Source of the DNA: an archaeon
GTDB taxonomy: Archaea; Thermoproteota; Nitrososphaeria; Nitrososphaerales; UBA183
Direction: 5' to 3'
Length of the DNA stretch: 6,579 nucleotides
NCBI GenBank assembly: GCA_021788415.1
Contig: JAJYKR010000018.1
Span: forward strand, 1 to 6,579
Positions within the stretch are counted from its first letter, which is position 1; each line of letters starts with the position of its first letter. The notes beneath the pieces are model-generated. The model saw only the letters and a program-made list of their open reading frames with translations, searched no databases and had not been told where the DNA came from. Both the position numbers and the translations under genes were made by a program. Shown here piece by piece: positions 5,460 through 6,579 of this stretch.

Positions 5460-5461
5460 CC

Positions 5462-5755
5462 ATGCAGGCAGCGCCCAAACCGGCTCCGAAGCAGCCGATG
5501 ACCAGGGCCCAGAAGCTCAGGTGGTACGCCGAGCAGCTGATGGCCGACGCTGCATCGGACGAGAAGGCTGGGACCTACGAGACCGCGGTATCCCACTATC
5601 TCCAGGCCGCGGACATCCTCCTCCTGCTCGCCAAGGTCGAGGTGAATTACACCGCGTGGAAGTACTACGCCGACAGCGCGTCCATGTGCCAGCAGAAGGC
5701 GAGGCGGCTCATCGCGCTGGCCCCTAAGGACGGTTCGGCCCCCGGACCATCGTAG
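5462..5755 (+). CDS. Stand-alone MIT-like three-helix protein
   Basis: This 97-residue protein has a Pro/Lys-rich start (MQAAPKPAPKQPM), then one domain (about 14-86) built of three amphipathic helices. Helix 1 reads QKLRWYAEQLMADAASDEKAG, helix 2 reads ETAVSHYLQAADILLLLAKV and helix 3 reads AWKYYADSASMCQQKARRLIALA. The order A..L..DA....aG.Y..A...Y..A...L is that of MIT domains. In archaea these sit at the N-terminus of the Vps4/CdvC ATPase and bind ESCRT-III/CdvB tails. Here no AAA+ domain follows, so it could be an adaptor or competitor in a Cdv/ESCRT process; a TPR-like helical protein is the main alternative. No cdv genes are visible nearby. The ATG is set by GGGAGGT just upstream. Confidence 0.7.
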   Translation: MQAAPKPAPKQPMTRAQKLRWYAEQLMADAASDEKAGTYETAVSHYLQAADILLLLAKVEVNYTAWKYYADSASMCQQKARRLIALAPKDGSAPGPS

Positions 5756-5771
5756 CAGCAGGCCCCACTTT

Positions 5772-5780
5772 CTTAATATA
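5772..5780 (+). promoter_or_regulatory. TATA box of the rubredoxin-CBS gene
   Basis: CTTAATATA is centred about 29 nt before the ATG at 5806. A GGAGG at 5785-5789 is too far from the ATG to act as a ribosome binding site and would lie upstream of the predicted start. An 8-bp palindrome, ATCCGGAT (5798-5805), directly precedes the ATG. Confidence 0.65.
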
Positions 5781-5805
5781 CCACGGAGGCGCTTTTCATC
5801 CGGAT

Positions 5806-6318
5806 ATGACGAGATGGGAGTGCTATCGCTGCGGCCACGTGTTCGAGGGCGAAAGGACCCCCGAAGAGTGCCCCAGCTGCCACTACTCGCTCACCTTTTG
5901 GATCGAAGCGTCCGAGGCCAGCACCCCAACAGTCAGGAACTTTGTCAAGACCGACCCCCTGATGATCGACGCCAACGAATCAGTGCTCAGCGCCGCCCAG
6001 ATGATGCGCGAGAGGCACGCCGGCAACATCCTGGTCCTCATCAGTGGCGAGCCCAAGGGCATTCTCACGGAGCGGGACATCCTCAACCGGGTCGCGGCCG
6101 ACGACCTGATAGCCTCCACCGTGTCGGTGAGGAAGATCATGTCCTCCCCCATGGTCTCCATCGAGGCCGACGAGCCTCTCTCAGAGGGCGTCAGGCTCAT
6201 GGCGAAACACAGCATCCGAACGGTCTTCGTCACCGACCACGGCAAGCCCCTCGGCCTGCTCAACATGAGGTCCATCGTCGGTGACCAGTTCCGGGTAGCC
6301 AAGAGCCTGGAGTCGTAG
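5806..6318 (+). CDS. Rubredoxin-like zinc ribbon fused to a CBS-domain pair
   Basis: This 170-residue cytosolic protein begins with a rubredoxin-like metal site, WECYRCGHVFEG...PEECPSCH (C6, C9, C22, C25), which could bind Zn or Fe. Two CBS domains follow, about 43-100 and 106-163. CBS1 includes VRNFVKTDPLMIDANESVL and GILTERDILNRV; CBS2 includes VRKIMSSPMVSIEADEPL and GLLNMRSIVGD. CBS pairs (Bateman modules) are known to bind adenine nucleotides or related ligands. Without an attached enzyme this looks like a stand-alone sensor, possibly linking nucleotide or redox/metal state to a partner. The start ATG is fixed by a TATA box about 29 nt upstream (leaderless). The TAG at 6316-6318 is followed by the promoter of the phosphatase gene. 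Confidence 0.9.
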   Translation: MTRWECYRCGHVFEGERTPEECPSCHYSLTFWIEASEASTPTVRNFVKTDPLMIDANESVLSAAQMMRERHAGNILVLISGEPKGILTERDILNRVAADDLIASTVSVRKIMSSPMVSIEADEPLSEGVRLMAKHSIRTVFVTDHGKPLGLLNMRSIVGDQFRVAKSLES

Positions 6319-6331
6319 CCCTCGGGGCAGT

Positions 6332-6340
6332 CATTAAATC
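6332..6340 (+). promoter_or_regulatory. TATA box of the phosphatase-like gene
   Basis: CATTAAATC is the only AT-rich block after the CBS gene. By the spacing seen elsewhere in the window, transcription should start near 6362-6366, next to an ACG codon that opens the phosphatase frame. Confidence 0.55.
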
Positions 6341-6362
6341 CAAGGGGAGCTGCCGCCGTCTC

Positions 6363-6579
6363 ACGGGCACGATCCTATTCGTCTGCGTCGAGAACACCTT
6401 CAGGAGCGTCATGTCGGAGGAGATATTCAACTCGAGAGCCCCTGCCGGGTGGCATGCCGAGAGCGCAGGGGTGAGCCCTGCGGCCGCAGTCAACCCGGAC
6501 GTGCGCTGGCTGCTGAGAGAGTTGGGAATCAAGCTCACCGAGCGGACCCCGAGGGTGGTGACAGGCCAGTTAATAACAA
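6363..6579 (+). CDS. Low-molecular-weight phosphatase / arsenate reductase-like protein, 5' part
   Basis: The reading frame runs off the right edge. It encodes (M)GTILFVCVENTFRSVMSE followed by WHAESAGVSP and LRELGIKLTERTPRVV. The phosphate-binding loop C8-V-E-N-T-F-R14-S fits the CX5R(S/T) signature of low-molecular-weight protein tyrosine phosphatases and thioredoxin-type arsenate reductases, with the expected loop close to the N-terminus. The second catalytic Asp lies beyond the window, so phosphatase and arsenate reductase cannot be separated here. There is no ATG, GTG or TTG between the in-frame stop at 6282 and the P-loop. The first ACG (6363) gives a normal-length N-terminus and sits at the leaderless distance from the TATA box; ACG at 6369 is the other option. 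An ATG at 6411 is in frame but would remove the active site. Confidence 0.8.

Noticed and set aside
5785..5789. GGAGG upstream of the rubredoxin-CBS gene as a ribosome binding site
   Set aside because: It ends 16 nt before the ATG and would be upstream of the predicted transcription start, so it is probably coincidental.
5798..5805. ATCCGGAT palindrome directly before the CBS gene ATG
   Set aside because: An 8-bp self-complementary site is common by chance in this size of sequence, and there is no second copy to support an operator.
5814..6284. A 156-codon frame inside the rubredoxin-CBS gene
   Set aside because: It is an out-of-frame shadow rich in Arg, His and Gln; the CBS frame has clear domains and a correctly spaced TATA box.
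1..6579. CRISPR arrays, transposons, tRNA or rRNA genes, phage or defence genes
   Set aside because: No regularly spaced long repeats, terminal inverted repeats, transposase motifs or structural RNA signatures were seen on either strand.

Overview
The window looks like chromosomal DNA from a GC-rich archaeon, most likely of the TACK lineage (Nitrososphaeria/Thaumarchaeota or Bathyarchaeota-like). This rests on archaeal-style AT-rich TATA boxes standing out in a GC-rich background. Most of them sit about 25-29 nt before a start codon, as expected for leaderless mRNAs. Non-ATG starts are frequent, and the gene content fits: a zinc-ribbon membrane protein, a rubredoxin-CBS protein and a stand-alone MIT-like protein. 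The lineage assignment is inference; there is no rRNA or other phylogenetic marker here.

Layout. The left edge holds the tail of an unidentified + strand gene. It converges on a - strand gene for a cysteine-synthase-like PLP enzyme carrying a rhodanese-like C-terminal domain. That gene is divergent from a small + strand unknown protein, and the pair appears to share one TATA element. The small gene runs head-on into a - strand gene whose stop codon overlaps its own. That - strand gene encodes a helical protein that looks like a haem-free relative of a CxxCH protein family. Upstream of it, on the same strand, lie a cytoplasmic HtrA-type serine protease with one PDZ domain and a winged-helix regulator; these two are close enough to be one transcript.

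Divergent from the regulator is a + strand run of five genes, most with their own TATA box: a four-helix membrane protein with a C-terminal zinc ribbon, a membrane-anchored DUF192 protein, a small MIT-like protein, a rubredoxin/CBS protein, and the 5' part of a low-molecular-weight phosphatase/arsenate reductase-like gene with no canonical start codon.

No rRNA, tRNA, CRISPR array, insertion sequence or phage gene was seen. I see no defence-type or mobile system. The most interesting signals are at the regulatory scale: a shared bidirectional TATA, three short inverted repeats placed at promoters, overlapping stop codons and a probable ACG start. At the protein scale they are the PLP-rhodanese fusion, the haem-less protein and the stand-alone MIT protein.
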